The notes under the pieces: model-generated | Told to the model about the DNA's origin: nothing | The model's database searches: none | What the model saw: the letters and a program-made list of their open reading frames with translations, nothing else | NCBI RefSeq assembly: GCF_042650565.1 | Contig: NZ_JBHSBH010000003.1 | Coordinates: 434,001 to 498,000, forward strand | From: Nocardiopsis_B sediminis | Lineage (GTDB): Bacteria > Actinomycetota > Actinomycetes > Streptosporangiales > Streptosporangiaceae | DNA length: 64,000 bases | Direction: 5' to 3' | Translations under genes and position numbers: made by a program | Shown: positions 9,234 to 18,583 of the stretch, in pieces | How positions within the stretch are numbered: the first letter of the stretch is position 1 | Layout: every line of letters starts with the position of its first letter

Positions 9234-9902
9234 ATGGCCGGCACGTGCCGCGGCATCATCACCGATTGGGGCGGGGTCCTGACCCCGCCGCTGCCCGGGA
9301 TCATCACCGAGTGGCTGGCCGTGGAACGCATCGACGTCGAGCACTACCGGTCGGTCATGCAGGCCTGGATCGCCCCGGAGCACGGGGGCACGGCCGCCGC
9401 CGCGGAGAACCCCGTTCACGCCCTGGAGCGCGGCGAGATCCAGACCGCGGACTTCGAGCGCATGCTGGCCGGGCTGCTGCGGCGGGTCGACGGGGGATCG
9501 GTCGCCGCCGAAGGCCTGATCGACCGCATGTTCTCCGGGTTCCTGCCGATCGAGGAGATGTACGAGGCGCTGCGCCGCGCCCGCGGCCAAGGGGTGCGCA
9601 CCTGCCTGCTCTCCAACTCCTGGGGCAACTCCTACCCCCGCGACCTGTTCACGGCCGCCTTCGACGCGGTCGTGATCTCCGGCGAGGTCGGAATGCGCAA
9701 GCCCGACCCCGCGATCTTCCGGCACGCCTGCGACACCGCCGGGCTCGCCCCCGAGGATTGCGTCTTCATCGACGACATCGAGCACAACGTGCAGGCCGCG
9801 GTGGACCTGGGCATGACCGGCATCCTGCACAGCGACCCCGGCGAGACCCGGGAGCGCCTGGCCGAGACCTGCGGGGTCGAACTCCACGCGCTGCCGTCCT
9901 GA
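9234..9902 (+). CDS. HAD-family hydrolase/phosphatase
   Basis: This 222-residue HAD-IA protein has motif I TDWGGVLTPP (nucleophile Asp11; the usual second Asp is Gly, as in the DxGGVL subgroup related to the epoxide hydrolase N-domain), motif II LLSNSWG, Lys in MRKPDPAIF and motif IV FIDDIEHNV. The fold and all other motifs are intact. The ATG follows GGAGGCGATCGCGA, a strong ribosome site. It is divergent from the acyl-CoA dehydrogenase. Substrate unknown; dehalogenase or phosphatase action on small acids or sugar phosphates is possible. Confidence 0.82.
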   Translation: MAGTCRGIITDWGGVLTPPLPGIITEWLAVERIDVEHYRSVMQAWIAPEHGGTAAAAENPVHALERGEIQTADFERMLAGLLRRVDGGSVAAEGLIDRMFSGFLPIEEMYEALRRARGQGVRTCLLSNSWGNSYPRDLFTAAFDAVVISGEVGMRKPDPAIFRHACDTAGLAPEDCVFIDDIEHNVQAAVDLGMTGILHSDPGETRERLAETCGVELHALPS

Positions 9903-9909
9903 CAGCGGG

Positions 9910-9933
9910 CCGGGGCGCGGCCACCGGCCCCGG
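9910..9933 (+). terminator. Probable terminator after the HAD gene
   Basis: CCGGGGC and GCCCCGG form a 7-bp stem around a 10-base loop, eight bases after the stop. The following 50 bases lead to the next gene. Confidence 0.45.
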
Positions 9934-9985
9934 TAGGGCACACTCGGCGTGGATCCCACCACCGGCCCGGAATGACGAGTCAACG

Positions 9986-10453
9986 ATGCGCATCTTCCTG
10001 CCCAGCACCTTCCCCGCCCTCGCAGCGGTCCTCGCCGACGGCGAGGTCCGGGGCGCCCCGCTGACCGCCTACGCGGTGAGCGGGGCACCGGCCGCGGGCG
10101 CCGACGACGAGGAACTGGAGTACCAGGCCCTGCGGGCCGCGGCCGACGCCTCGCTGCGCCTGGTGGCCGGCGACCCCGGCGCGCCGCGGCGGCGCGCCGT
10201 GATCGCCGCAGAGATGCCCGAGGCCGCCGTCGAGACCGCGCCCGGCGCCGCAACGGGCCCGGGACCGGTGACCGTGACGGGGACCGTGCCCCTCAAGCGG
10301 GTGGCCTCGATCCACGTCGACGACCCCGACGCGGCCGACGACATCGCCGCCGCCCTCGCCGACCCCGGCGCCGGCCACGAGGACGACCATGAGCTGCTGT
10401 GGTACGCCACCCAGGAGCTGCCCTACCTGCTGGAGCCGCAGGACGCCCGCTGA
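9986..10453 (+). CDS. DUF6912-type conserved actinobacterial protein
   Basis: This 155-residue protein begins MRIFLPSTFPALAAVLADGEV and contains ITAEMPEAAV-like and LKRVASIHVDDPDAADDIAAAL segments, ending HELLWYATQELPYLLE. The arrangement matches a small protein widespread in actinobacteria and classed as DUF6912, recognised here from memory of the pattern. It has no signal peptide, membrane segment or catalytic motif. It is acidic and probably cytoplasmic. Function unknown. It lies between the HAD gene and pruA, each separated by spacers over 80 bases, so it is likely transcribed alone. Confidence 0.7.
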   Translation: MRIFLPSTFPALAAVLADGEVRGAPLTAYAVSGAPAAGADDEELEYQALRAAADASLRLVAGDPGAPRRRAVIAAEMPEAAVETAPGAATGPGPVTVTGTVPLKRVASIHVDDPDAADDIAAALADPGAGHEDDHELLWYATQELPYLLEPQDAR

Positions 10454-10559
10454 ACCCGCGCCGCTCCCGGCCCCGGGGCTGCGGTCACACGGTCACGATG
10501 CAGGTCGGACGGGGTGCGGACGGTTACCGGCCCCGCCATCGGGGGATGCCGGTCCTATA

Positions 10560-10579
10560 GGGGGCGACAGGCCGCCCCC
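10560..10579 (+). other. Hairpin in the pruA upstream spacer
   Basis: In the 244-base spacer before pruA, GGGGGCG (10560-10566) and CGCCCCC (10573-10579) form a 7-bp stem with a 6-base loop. A second GC hairpin (CGGGGCC/GGCCCCG) follows about 10 bases on. They may end the upstream transcript. No clear promoter box is visible. Confidence 0.35.
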
Positions 10580-10697
10580 GCTGCCGCGGGGCCTCCGGCC
10601 CCGTGCCGTGGCCCGCGGCCGGGAGGCCCGCCGGACGCGCTCCGGCCGGGCCGGCGGCGCCGCGGACACCGTGATGACCGAGCCGGGAGGCGCAGCG

Positions 10698-12326
10698 ATG
10701 GACGCCGTGACCCAGGTGCCCCACCCCGTGAACGAGCCGCAGCTCACCTACGCCCCGGGCAGCCCGGAGCGGGCGGAGATCGAGGCCGAGATCGCCCGGC
10801 AGGACGGCCGCGAATTGGAGATCACCCAGACCATCGGCGGCGAGCAGCGCATGGGCGTGGGCGAGCCCATCACGGCGGTGCGCCCGCACGACCGCCACCG
10901 GGCGCTGGGCCACATGGCCGACGCCACCTCCCGCGACGTCCACGACGCGATCGACGCCGCCCGCGCCGCGGCCCCCGCCTGGCGGGCGATGCCCTTCGAC
11001 GAGCGCGCCGCGGTCCTGCTGCGCGCCGCCGACCTGCTCGCCGGCCCCTGGCGGGCCCGCGTGAACGCGGCCACCATGCTCGGCCAGTCCAAATCGGTGC
11101 ACCAGGCCGAGATCGACGCCGCCTGCGAGCTGATCGACTTCTGGCGGTTCAACGTCTCCTTCGCCCGCCGCCTGCTGGAGGAGCAGCCGCTGTCGCCCCG
11201 GGGCGTGTGGAACCGGCAGGACCTGCGCCCGCTCGAAGGGTTCGTCCTGGCCATCACCCCGTTCAACTTCACGGCCATCGCCGGGAACCTGCCGACGGCG
11301 CCCGCGCTCATGGGCAACGTCGTTGTCTGGAAGCCCTCGCCCACCCAGACCTACGCCGCCTGGCACCTGATGCGCGTGCTGGAGGAGGCGGGGCTGCCGC
11401 CCGGGGTCATCAACATGGTCACCGGCGACGGCAGAGCGGTGTCGGAGGTCGCCCTCAACCAGCCCGACCTGGCCGGCCTGCACTTCACCGGGTCGGTGCG
11501 CACCTTCCAGCACCTGTGGCGGACGATCGGCGAGAACATCCGCGACTACCGCTCCTATCCGCGGGTGGTGGGGGAGACCGGCGGCAAGGACTTCATCGTC
11601 GCCCACGCCTCGGCCGACCCCGATGTGCTGCGCACCGCCCTGATCCGGGGCGCCTTCGAGTACCAGGGCCAGAAGTGCTCGGCGGTGTCGCGGGCCTACA
11701 TCCCGCGCAGCGCCTGGTCCGCGGTGCGCGACGACCTGCTCGCGGAGGTCGGGTCGCTGACCGTCGGCGACGTCACCGGCGACCTGTCGACGTTCATGGG
11801 CGCCCTCATCGACGAACGGGCCTACGCCAAGAACACCGCCGCCCTGGAGCGGGCCGCGGCCACCGACTCCATCACGGTCCTGGCGGGCGGCACCGCCGAC
11901 GACGAGGTCGGCTACTTCGTCCGGCCCACGGTGCTGGAGTGCACCGACCCCGAGGACGACGTGTTCCGGACCGAGTACTTCGGCCCCATCCTGCCCGTCC
12001 ACGTCTACGACGACGCCGACTACGACCGTGTGCTCGCCCAGATGGCCGACGTCGCCCCCTACGCCCTGACCGGGGCCGTGATCGCCCGCGACCGCGGCGC
12101 GATCGAGCGGGCCGACGCCGCCCTGCGGTTCTCGGCCGGGAACTTCTACATCAACGACAAGCCCACCGGGTCGGTCGTGGGCCAGCAGCCGTTCGGCGGC
12201 GCCCGCGCCAGCGGCACCAACGACAAGGCCGGATCGCTCTTCAACATCATGCGCTGGGCCAGCCCGCGCATCGTCAAGGAGAACTTCGTCCCGCCCACCG
12301 ACCACCGCTACCCCTACATGGGGTGA
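10698..12326 (+). CDS. pruA: L-glutamate gamma-semialdehyde (delta-1-pyrroline-5-carboxylate) dehydrogenase
   Basis: This 542-residue NAD-dependent aldehyde dehydrogenase oxidises glutamate semialdehyde to glutamate, the second step of proline breakdown. Seen in sequence: the P5C-dehydrogenase start (VPHPVNEPQLTYAPGSPER), AITPFNFTAIAGN, catalytic Glu in VGETGGKDF, catalytic Cys327 in YQGQKCSAVSR, and the C-terminal FGGARASGTNDKAG. Length fits the free-standing actinobacterial enzyme. ATG at 10698 has GGGAGG 7 bases upstream. The proline dehydrogenase that usually accompanies it is absent here. Its product, glutamate, is the substrate of the dehydrogenase encoded about 1.2 kb downstream. Confidence 0.93.
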   Translation: MDAVTQVPHPVNEPQLTYAPGSPERAEIEAEIARQDGRELEITQTIGGEQRMGVGEPITAVRPHDRHRALGHMADATSRDVHDAIDAARAAAPAWRAMPFDERAAVLLRAADLLAGPWRARVNAATMLGQSKSVHQAEIDAACELIDFWRFNVSFARRLLEEQPLSPRGVWNRQDLRPLEGFVLAITPFNFTAIAGNLPTAPALMGNVVVWKPSPTQTYAAWHLMRVLEEAGLPPGVINMVTGDGRAVSEVALNQPDLAGLHFTGSVRTFQHLWRTIGENIRDYRSYPRVVGETGGKDFIVAHASADPDVLRTALIRGAFEYQGQKCSAVSRAYIPRSAWSAVRDDLLAEVGSLTVGDVTGDLSTFMGALIDERAYAKNTAALERAAATDSITVLAGGTADDEVGYFVRPTVLECTDPEDDVFRTEYFGPILPVHVYDDADYDRVLAQMADVAPYALTGAVIARDRGAIERADAALRFSAGNFYINDKPTGSVVGQQPFGGARASGTNDKAGSLFNIMRWASPRIVKENFVPPTDHRYPYMG

Positions 12327-12396
12327 GCGGGCCCGCCGGGGGTGGGGCAAGATATAGGGGCGAAGACCGCGCATCCGTCCCCCCAAGGAGCCTCCC

Positions 12397-13116
12397 ATCA
12401 GCCGGCTGGTGTTGTGGAATATCGACCTCACCCTCGTTGACGTCGCCCAGGTGACGCGCGCGGCCTATGCCGAGGCGTTCGAGCGGGTCACGGGTGAGCC
12501 GCTGGTCTACCTGGCGTCCACCGGTGGGCGCACCGATTCCGAGGTCTTCTTCGAGTTCCTGGCGCGCAACGACGTCCGCCTGGGGCCCGGGGAGGAGCCG
12601 CTCCCCGACTTCATCGAGGCCCTCGGCGAGGCGTTCTCGCGGCGCCGCGACCAGCTCGTGGCGCGCGGGCGGGCCATGCCCGGCGCCTTCGAGGCGGTGG
12701 CCGCGGTCGCGGGCCTCGACGACACCGTGCAGACGGTGGTCACCGGCACGATCATGCCCAATGCCCTGGCCAAGCTGGCCGCTTTCGGCCTCGACACCCA
12801 CCTCGACCTGAGCATCGGCGGGTTCGGCTCCGAGCACTACCCCAAGGCCAGCCTGATCCAGTTCACCCGCATGCGGGCGGCCGAGGCGCACAAGGCGGCG
12901 TTCCCGGAGTCCGAGACCGTCTACATCACCGACTCCGTCCGCGACGTCGAAGCCGCGCTCATCGGGCACGCCACACCCGTCGCGCTGCTGAGCGGGGCGG
13001 CCACGGAGTCCCAGCTGCGCGCCGCCGGCGCCCGGTACGTCCTGACCGACCTCACCGACACCGAGCGGCTGGTGTCGGCGGTCCGCCACGCCACCGGCGC
13101 CCCCAGCGCGAGCTGA
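12397..13116 (+). CDS. HAD-superfamily protein with Asn in place of the nucleophile; probable ATC start
   Basis: This is a HAD-IA fold protein of about 239 residues. Motif I reads LVLWNIDLTLVD: the first Asp of DxD, the phosphoryl-accepting nucleophile, is Asn (codon AAT). Other motifs survive: VVTGTIM, a Lys in HYPKASLI and ITDSVRDVEA. It may be a binding protein or an enzyme with altered chemistry. Start: AAGGAG (12385-12390) is followed six bases later by ATC (12397), giving (M)SRLVLWNID, the usual family start. The nearest standard codon in frame, GTG 12409, is 18 bases from that site and would cut into the first strand. I prefer ATC, a rare start codon. Spacing to pruA is 70 bases. Confidence 0.7.
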   Translation: MSRLVLWNIDLTLVDVAQVTRAAYAEAFERVTGEPLVYLASTGGRTDSEVFFEFLARNDVRLGPGEEPLPDFIEALGEAFSRRRDQLVARGRAMPGAFEAVAAVAGLDDTVQTVVTGTIMPNALAKLAAFGLDTHLDLSIGGFGSEHYPKASLIQFTRMRAAEAHKAAFPESETVYITDSVRDVEAALIGHATPVALLSGAATESQLRAAGARYVLTDLTDTERLVSAVRHATGAPSAS

Positions 13117-13240
13117 CCCTCCGCGCGGTCGCCGGTGCATCCGCCCATGGCCATCCGGGGTATGCCGTAAGGCACATTGAAGCCGCCGGGGGCTCCGGCG
13201 TAGCGTTCAGGTGCCATGGACGCGGCCCGCAATGGGCTCC

Positions 13241-13262
13241 TAACAGTGGAAACGTACTGTTA
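13241..13262. promoter_or_regulatory. Inverted repeat upstream of gdh
   Basis: TAACAGT (13241-13247) and ACTGTTA (13256-13262) are a perfect 7-bp inverted repeat with 8 bases between, in an AT-richer patch of the 423-base spacer before gdh. The centre-to-centre distance of 15 bases would place both arms on the same helix face side, as for a dimeric regulator. No known box is recognised. Confidence 0.4.
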
Positions 13263-13360
13263 ACGGTGTTGGTCAGTGTTGCTGAGCGTTGGATCCTGTG
13301 AAACACGGTACGTTTGGCACAGGCAAGGTCCGGACAATGACGTTCGGCCGGTCAAGCCAT

Positions 13361-13378
13361 GACCTGTGCGCACAGGTC
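13361..13378. promoter_or_regulatory. 18-bp perfect palindrome upstream of gdh
   Basis: GACCTGTGCGCACAGGTC reads the same on both strands, 162 bases upstream of the gdh ATG. As DNA it would suit a symmetric dimeric regulator; as RNA it could fold as a hairpin only with a very small loop. Nothing else in the spacer looks like a gene. Confidence 0.45.
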
Positions 13379-13539
13379 CTGCCGCCGGTCAGGGGGTTTC
13401 GTGCGCCCTTTCCGTGCGGCTCCGGCCACAGGCCGTCACAAAACTTCACAGATCACACGTCATATCACTCGACGTCTCCGGCCGCGCTCCCCCGTGGGGC
13501 CGGCCGGCCACGGCGACTCACAAGGGAGTGAGATCGATC

Positions 13540-16500
13540 ATGTCCGGGCAGTCTGACGCCGTGCACGATCAATTGCTGCGCGACGCGTTCGCGCAATGGT
13601 CCGCCGAACCCGAGGCCGCGGGCCGCGATGACATCGAGGAGATCGGCAGGTTCCTCCGGCTCTACTACCGGCACGTCGCCCCCGAGGAGCTGAAGGAGCG
13701 GACCCCCGCCCAGATCTGCGGCCCCGCGCTCTCCCACCTGGAGCTGGGCCTGAACCGGCCGCAGGGCCGGGCGCGCGTGCGCGCGACCACCCCCTCCGAG
13801 GACGACTCCGACTGGGACGCCACGCACTCGGTCATCGAGATCGTCACCGACGACGCCCCCTTCCTCGTCACCTCCGTCACCATGGAGCTGGCCCGCCGCG
13901 ACATCGGCGTCCACCTCGTCATCCACCCCCAGCTCCGGGTCGCCCGCGACCTCATGGGCGGCCTGCGGGCGATCGAGCCCGAGACCCCCGGCGACTCCGC
14001 CGAACAGGGCCTGCTGCCCCTGGAGGAGTCGTGGATGCACATCGAGATCGACCGGCAGACCGACTCCACCCTGCTCAAGCAGCTCGAAGAGGACCTCGAC
14101 CGGGTCCTCGCCGATGTCCGGTCGGTCGACGAGGACTCCGCGAAGATGCGCCACCAGGCGCTCGTGCTCGCCGAGGGCATCACGGCCTCGGCCGACGCCC
14201 TCGCCGCCGGCGGCGTCGACCCCCAGGAGATCGCCGAGAGCGTCGAGTTCCTGCGCTGGGCCGCCGACCGCCACTTCACCTTCCTCGGCTTCCGCGAGTA
14301 CGCCCTGGTCAGCGACGAGGACGAGCACGGCGCCGAGCGGCTGTCGCTGAGCGCCCGGGTGGGCACCGGCCTCGGCCTGCTGCGGCTGGACTCCTCCTCC
14401 GTCGAGGGCTTCGCCCTGCCGGCCGAGGCCAGGGAGAAGGCCCGCGAACCGCACGTCCTGGTGCTCACCAAGGCCAATTCGCGCGCCACCGTCCACAAGG
14501 ACCGGTACCTCGACTACATCGGCGTCAAGAAGTTCGACCCCGCAACGGGCGCCATCGTCGGCGAGTACCGCTTCCTCGGCCTCTACACCCACGAGGCCGT
14601 GACCACGAGCATCGCCCAGATCCCGATCCTTGCGCGCAAGGAGGCCGAGGTCCTGCGGCTGGCCGGGTTCGACGCCGACAGCTACGACGGCCGCGACCTC
14701 GTCGAGATCCTCGAGGGCTTCCCGCGCGAGGAGCTGCTCCAGACCCCCGTGGACGAGCTCTACGACATCGTCCTGGGCGTGCTGCGGCTGCGCGAGCGCC
14801 GCGGCACGAAGCTGTTCGTGCGCCGCGACCCCTACGGCCGCTACATGTCCTGCCTGGTCTACATGCCGCGCGACCGCTACACCACGCAGGTCCGCCTGGA
14901 CATCCAGCAGGTGCTGGCCGAGGCGTTCCACGGCGCGACCATGGACCACAGCGTCATGATCGGCTCCGCCCCGTTCGCCCGCCTGTACCTGGTCGTGCGC
15001 GCCGGGCGCGGCCGTGCGCTGGCCGAGTTCGACCACGCCGACCTCGAGGCCAAGGTCGTCGAGGCCACCCGCTCCTGGGACGACGACCTCAGCGCCGAGC
15101 TGTCCCGCCGCTTCGGCGCCGACCGCGCCACCGAGCTGCTCAACTCCTACGGCGCCGCCCTCCCCGAGGGCTACAAGGTCGACACCGACGCCGCCACCGC
15201 GGTCGACGACATCTCCCGGCTCGACGCGCTCGGCGACGACGAGCTCACCGTCAACCTCTACCGCCCCGACACCGACGACCCCTCGCTGTGGCGCTTCAAG
15301 GTCTACCGCTCCGGCGACCCCGTCTCGCTGTCGCGCGTGCTGCCGCTGCTGGAGCACATGGGCGTCGAGGTCGTCGACGAGCGCCCCTACGGCATCACCG
15401 CGCCCGGCACCGGCAAGCGCACCACCACCGACCGCGCCTGGATCTACGACTTCGGCCTGGCGCCCGTCCAGGGCGGCGTGGAGCTGGCGCCCAACCGGCT
15501 CAAGTACCTGTTCGAGGACACCTTCACCGCCCTGTGGCAGGGCCGGGGGGAGTCCGACGACTTCAACGCGCTGGTCGTGCGCGCCGGGCTGGACTGGCGC
15601 CAGCTCACCATCCTGCGCGCCTACGCCAAGTACCTGCGCCAGACCGGCAGCACCTTCAGCCCCGCCTACATCGCCGATGTGCTGGTCGCCAACGTGCACA
15701 TCGCCAACCTGCTGGTGCGGCTGTTCGAGTCGCGGCTCGACCCCCGCCACGGCGCCGGGCGCGAAGAGCGCACCGAGGCCATCGCCGAGGAGGTCCGCGG
15801 CGAACTCGACTCCGTGGCCAGCCTCGACCACGACCGCATCCTGCGCGCGTTCCTCGCGATGATCGAGGCCACGCTGCGCACCAACCACTTCCAGACCGGT
15901 CCCGACGGCGACCAGAAGCCCTACCTGGTCTACAAGCTCGACCCGCAGAGCATCCCCGACCTGCCCGCGCCGCGGCCCCGGTTCGAGATCTTCGTGTACT
16001 CCCCGCGCCTCGAGGGCGTGCACCTGCGCTTCGGCTCGGTGGCGCGCGGCGGCCTGCGCTGGTCCGACCGCTTCGAGGACTTCCGCACCGAGATCCTGGG
16101 CCTGGTCAAGGCGCAGATGGTGAAGAACTCCGTCATCGTCCCCAGTGGCGCCAAGGGCGGGTTCGTCTGCAAGCGGCTGCCCGCCGGCGGCGACCGCGAC
16201 GCCGTCATGGCCGAGGTCGTGGCCTGCTACAAGCACTTCGTCAGCGGCCTGCTCGACGTCACCGACAACCTCGTCGGCGGCGAGGTCCAGCACCCCGACG
16301 ACGTCGTGCGCTACGACGCCGACGACTCCTACCTGGTCGTCGCCGCCGACAAGGGCACCGCCACCTTCTCCGACATCGCCAACGACATCTCCCTGGAGCG
16401 CGGGTTCTGGCTGGGCGACGCCTTCGCCTCCGGCGGCTCGGTGGGCTACGACCACAAGGCCATGGGCATCACGGCCCGCGGCGCCTGGGAGTCCGTGCGC

Positions 16501-18453
16501 TACCACTTCCGCGAGATGGGCGTGGACGTGCAGAACGACGACTTCACGGTCGTCGGCGTCGGCGACATGTCGGGCGACGTGTTCGGCAACGGCATGCTGC
16601 TGTCCCGCCACATCCGGCTCGTGGCCGCGTTCGACCACCGCCACGTCTTCCTCGACCCCGACCCCGACCCCGAGCGGACCTTCGCCGAGCGCGAGCGGAT
16701 GTTCGCGCTGCCCCGCAGCTCCTGGGCCGACTACGACACCTCGCTGCTGTCCGCCGGCGGCGGGGTGCACCCGCGCACCGCGAAGTCCATCCCCATCACC
16801 CCGCAGGTCCGCGCCGCGCTGGGCATCGCCGAGGGCATCCCGGCGCTGACCCCGTTCGAGCTGATCCAGTGCATCCTCAAGGCACCCGTGGACCTGCTGT
16901 GGAACGGCGGCATCGGCACCTACGTCAAGGCCTCGACCGAGACCCACTCCGACGCCGGCGACAAGGCCAACGACCCGGTCCGCGTCGACGCCACCGAGCT
17001 GCGGTGCAAGGTGGTCGGCGAGGGCGGCAACCTCGGGCTGACCCAGGCGGCGCGCATCGAGTTCTCGCTCAATGGGGGGCGGGTCAACTCCGACTTCATC
17101 GACAACTCCGCCGGCGTCGACACCTCCGACCACGAGGTCAACATCAAGATCATGCTCGACCGCGAGGTCCGCGAGGGCAAGCTCAGCAAGGCCGAGCGCG
17201 ACGAGCTGTTCATGGGCATGACCGACGAGGTCGGCGAGCTCGTGCTCGACGACAACTACGCGCAGAACGTCGTGCTGGCGGCGGCGCGCAAGCAGGCCGA
17301 GTCCATGCTGCACGTCCACGCCCGCTACCTGCGGCGCCTGGAGCGCACGGGCCGGATCAAGCGCAAGCTGGAGTTCCTGCCCGACGACAAGGCCATCGCC
17401 ACGCGGCGCGCGGCCGGCCAGGGGCTCACCGGCCCGGAGTTCGGCACCCTGATCGCCTACACCAAGATCAGCCTCAAGGACGCGATCGCCGAGTCCGACC
17501 TGCCGTCCGACCCCTACCTGCGCGACACGCTGACCGAGTACTTCCCCACGGCGCTGCGCGAGCGGTTCGCCGACGTCATGCCCTCGCACCCGCTGGCCCG
17601 CGAGATCATCACCAACCAGGTGGTGAACGACATGGTGAACCGGTCGGGCTCGACCTTCGTGTTCCGCATGAACGAGGAGCTGGGCGCGACCTCCGCCGAC
17701 ATCGCCCGTGCCTACCTGGTGGTGCAGGAGGTCTTCGGCCTGCGCGAGTTCTGGAACGCGGTCGAGGCCCTCGACCACCGGATCGAGGTCGACACCCAGC
17801 TGTCGATGCTGCTGGAGGCCCGCAAGCTCACCGAGCGGGGCGCGCGCTGGCTGCTGCGCAGCCGCAAGTCGCCGTTCTCGCTGAGCGACGAGATCGCGTT
17901 CTTCGCCGACGGTGTCGCCGGGATCGTGCCGCAGCTGCCCGACCTGCTCCAGGGGCGCGACCTGTCGGCCTTCGGCGACCGGCGCCACCGGTTCGCCAGC
18001 GGCGGGGTCCCCGACGAGCTGGCCGAGCGGGTGGCCGGGATGGTGCCCGCCTACTCCACGTTCGACCTGGTCGAGGTGGCGCACCGCACCGACCGCCCGC
18101 TGCGCGAGGTCGCCGAGGTCTACTTCGACCTCGCCGACCAGTTGCAGATCACCCGGCTGCGGGAGCGCATCATCGCGCTGCCGCGCGCCGACCGCTGGGA
18201 GACCATGGCGCGCTCGGCGGTGCGCGACGACCTCTACGAGGCCCACGCCGACCTCACGGCCAACGTCCTGGAGTCGGGCGACCCCGGCGAGTCCCCCGAC
18301 GACCTGCGAAGCCACTGGGTGGAGCAGAACAAGGTCGCCGTGGACCGCTCGGGCCAGACGATGTCGGAGATCTGGGAGACCGAGCGGTTCGACCTCGCCA
18401 CCCTCTCGGTGGCGCTGCGCTCGATCCGCTCCCTGGTGGCCTCCGGGGGCTGA
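13540..18453 (+). CDS. gdh: NAD-specific glutamate dehydrogenase, large (about 180 kDa) type
   Basis: This 1,637-residue enzyme belongs to the L_180 class known from Streptomyces and Mycobacterium. It has a long N-terminal region with ACT-like segments, then the catalytic core: RGGLRWSDRFEDFRTEILGL, KAQMVKNSVIVPSGAKGGF and the nucleotide-binding GVGDMSGDVFGNGMLL, followed by VVGEGGNLGLTQAARIEF. It deaminates glutamate to 2-oxoglutarate and ammonia for catabolism. ATG at 13540 has AAGGGAGTGA upstream and lies after a long regulatory-looking spacer; longer readings include that spacer. With pruA nearby, proline and glutamate catabolism are physically close. It ends in a strong hairpin before prfB. 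Confidence 0.94.
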   Translation: MSGQSDAVHDQLLRDAFAQWSAEPEAAGRDDIEEIGRFLRLYYRHVAPEELKERTPAQICGPALSHLELGLNRPQGRARVRATTPSEDDSDWDATHSVIEIVTDDAPFLVTSVTMELARRDIGVHLVIHPQLRVARDLMGGLRAIEPETPGDSAEQGLLPLEESWMHIEIDRQTDSTLLKQLEEDLDRVLADVRSVDEDSAKMRHQALVLAEGITASADALAAGGVDPQEIAESVEFLRWAADRHFTFLGFREYALVSDEDEHGAERLSLSARVGTGLGLLRLDSSSVEGFALPAEAREKAREPHVLVLTKANSRATVHKDRYLDYIGVKKFDPATGAIVGEYRFLGLYTHEAVTTSIAQIPILARKEAEVLRLAGFDADSYDGRDLVEILEGFPREELLQTPVDELYDIVLGVLRLRERRGTKLFVRRDPYGRYMSCLVYMPRDRYTTQVRLDIQQVLAEAFHGATMDHSVMIGSAPFARLYLVVRAGRGRALAEFDHADLEAKVVEATRSWDDDLSAELSRRFGADRATELLNSYGAALPEGYKVDTDAATAVDDISRLDALGDDELTVNLYRPDTDDPSLWRFKVYRSGDPVSLSRVLPLLEHMGVEVVDERPYGITAPGTGKRTTTDRAWIYDFGLAPVQGGVELAPNRLKYLFEDTFTALWQGRGESDDFNALVVRAGLDWRQLTILRAYAKYLRQTGSTFSPAYIADVLVANVHIANLLVRLFESRLDPRHGAGREERTEAIAEEVRGELDSVASLDHDRILRAFLAMIEATLRTNHFQTGPDGDQKPYLVYKLDPQSIPDLPAPRPRFEIFVYSPRLEGVHLRFGSVARGGLRWSDRFEDFRTEILGLVKAQMVKNSVIVPSGAKGGFVCKRLPAGGDRDAVMAEVVACYKHFVSGLLDVTDNLVGGEVQHPDDVVRYDADDSYLVVAADKGTATFSDIANDISLERGFWLGDAFASGGSVGYDHKAMGITARGAWESVRYHFREMGVDVQNDDFTVVGVGDMSGDVFGNGMLLSRHIRLVAAFDHRHVFLDPDPDPERTFAERERMFALPRSSWADYDTSLLSAGGGVHPRTAKSIPITPQVRAALGIAEGIPALTPFELIQCILKAPVDLLWNGGIGTYVKASTETHSDAGDKANDPVRVDATELRCKVVGEGGNLGLTQAARIEFSLNGGRVNSDFIDNSAGVDTSDHEVNIKIMLDREVREGKLSKAERDELFMGMTDEVGELVLDDNYAQNVVLAAARKQAESMLHVHARYLRRLERTGRIKRKLEFLPDDKAIATRRAAGQGLTGPEFGTLIAYTKISLKDAIAESDLPSDPYLRDTLTEYFPTALRERFADVMPSHPLAREIITNQVVNDMVNRSGSTFVFRMNEELGATSADIARAYLVVQEVFGLREFWNAVEALDHRIEVDTQLSMLLEARKLTERGARWLLRSRKSPFSLSDEIAFFADGVAGIVPQLPDLLQGRDLSAFGDRRHRFASGGVPDELAERVAGMVPAYSTFDLVEVAHRTDRPLREVAEVYFDLADQLQITRLRERIIALPRADRWETMARSAVRDDLYEAHADLTANVLESGDPGESPDDLRSHWVEQNKVAVDRSGQTMSEIWETERFDLATLSVALRSIRSLVASGG

Positions 18454-18512
18454 CCCGCGCCGTGCTTTCAACCTCGGGGCGGTGTCCGGAACGGGCGCCG
18501 CCCCGCGCGCAT

Positions 18513-18541
18513 GCCGCACCCGCGGGCGGGACGGGTGCGGC
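18513..18541 (+). terminator. Terminator after gdh
   Basis: GCCGCACCCG and CGGGTGCGGC form a perfect 10-bp stem with a 9-base loop, 60 bases after the gdh stop and about 30 before the prfB promoter element. Confidence 0.75.
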
Positions 18542-18571
18542 GGGGGTGTGAGCGGGCTCGCCGCCACGCCA

Positions 18572-18577
18572 TAGACT
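18572..18577 (+). promoter_or_regulatory. Probable -10 box of a leaderless prfB transcript
   Basis: TAGACT ends 6 bases before the prfB GTG, so transcription would begin at or within a base of the start codon. No ribosome binding site precedes the GTG, which fits a leaderless mRNA, common in actinobacteria. A -35 box is not convincing. Confidence 0.5.
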
Positions 18578-18583
18578 TGTGGT

